Shown one piece after another: positions 6,233 through 6,333 of a stretch of DNA of 6,333 bases. The notes under the pieces are model-generated. The model saw nothing but the letters and a program-made list of their open reading frames with translations. It did not search any database and was not told the DNA's origin. Numbering within the stretch: the stretch's first letter is position 1; the number at the start of each line of letters is the position of its first letter. Position numbers and translations under genes: made by a program. Source of the stretch: DATLFA01 sp039934635 (GTDB lineage: Bacteria > Actinomycetota > Acidimicrobiia > Acidimicrobiales > WLNW01); NCBI GenBank assembly GCA_039934635.1, contig JBDTLT010000290.1:1-6333 (forward strand), in the 5' to 3' direction.

Positions 6233-6333
6233 GACGTTGCTCCAAGAATTTCTGCGTTGTGCTCGCCGGCGCTTGGCGCCGGTCGGCTGATCGCCCAGGG
6301 TGATCGGGAAAATCGGTACGGCGCGCCCGGATA
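6229..6333 (-). CDS. C-terminal end of a family III (CaiB/BaiF) CoA-transferase, cut by window edge
   Basis: Only the last 34 residues and the TGA (6229-6231) are in the window. They read PGAPYRFSRSPWAISRPAP, then an AGEH...AEIL tail, which closely matches the usual C-terminus of CaiB/BaiF-type CoA-transferases (PGxPxRxSxTPxxIRRPAPxLGEHxxEVL). These enzymes move CoA from one acyl-CoA to another acid. The catalytic Asp lies in the missing part, so activity cannot be judged. The stop overlaps the ligase GTG start by 4 bp (GTGA on the minus strand), so the two genes are almost certainly co-transcribed and probably translationally coupled. The call rests on recognising a short but characteristic tail. 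Confidence 0.78.
   Translation of the reverse strand, partial: YPGAPYRFSRSPWAISRPAPSAGEHNAEILGATS
6240..6243 (-). promoter_or_regulatory. Ribosome binding site of the acyl-CoA synthetase gene
   Basis: The minus strand reads GGAG 7 nt before the GTG at 6232, inside the end of the upstream coding region. It supports the GTG; the nearby ATG at 6226-6228 is in another frame. Confidence 0.5.
6266..6282. repeat. Perfect 7 bp inverted repeat in the CoA-transferase 3' end
   Basis: CCGGCGC (6266-6272) and GCGCCGG (6276-6282) form a GC-only 7 bp stem with a 3-base loop. It has no following T-run and lies inside coding sequence for the conserved RPAP-SAG tail, 34 nt before the ligase start. It is not a terminator; a weak effect on ligase translation is possible, as is chance in GC-rich DNA. 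Confidence 0.3.

Noticed and set aside
6266..6282. Hairpin as a transcription terminator between CoA-transferase and ligase
   Set aside because: It lies inside coding sequence, has no T-run, and the two genes overlap by 4 bp, so termination here would make little sense.
1..6333. Mobile element, CRISPR, phage or RNA genes
   Set aside because: No transposase or integrase motif, no repeat array with regular spacing, and no tRNA- or rRNA-like sequence was seen on either strand. Almost every base is accounted for by metabolic genes.

Overview
The window is dense, high-GC bacterial DNA. It has GTG as well as ATG starts, clear Shine-Dalgarno sites, almost no non-coding sequence, and gene families typical of Actinomycetota with a rich lipid, sterol or terpenoid metabolism, such as mycobacteria, Rhodococcus, Frankia or Acidimicrobiia. 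The phylum is an inference from gene content and composition. No marker gene allows a genus call.

Layout: (1) Positions 1-1222, minus strand, hold a cytochrome P450 that is complete except for its last few residues. (2) Positions 1223-1323 are a short, AT-richer gap between divergent genes and the only plausible promoter region seen. (3) Positions 1324-2094, plus strand, hold a classical NAD-type short-chain dehydrogenase/reductase (SDR1). (4) Positions 6333 down to 2048 form a tightly packed minus-strand operon. In transcription order it contains the tail of a family III (CaiB/BaiF) CoA-transferase, an acyl-CoA synthetase (stop and start overlap by 4 bp), a 17beta-HSD4/MFE-2-like SDR (SDR2, 23 bp gap), and a type I Baeyer-Villiger monooxygenase (16 bp gap). 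The monooxygenase gene runs tail-to-tail into SDR1, with a 47 bp convergent overlap.

Taken together the genes suggest a catabolic, or less likely biosynthetic, module for a hydrophobic cyclic or branched substrate. The P450 would hydroxylate it, SDR1 would oxidise the alcohol to a ketone, and the Baeyer-Villiger enzyme would turn the ketone into an ester or lactone. After hydrolysis by an enzyme not seen here, the acid would be activated by the CoA ligase and/or CoA-transferase and oxidised as a hydroxyacyl-CoA by SDR2. Each enzyme class is well supported by motifs; the order of steps and the substrate are inference. I see no RNA gene, mobile element, CRISPR array or phage sequence, and nothing that clearly amounts to an entirely new system. 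The most distinctive points are the gene combination, the convergent coding overlap and several active-site motif variants.
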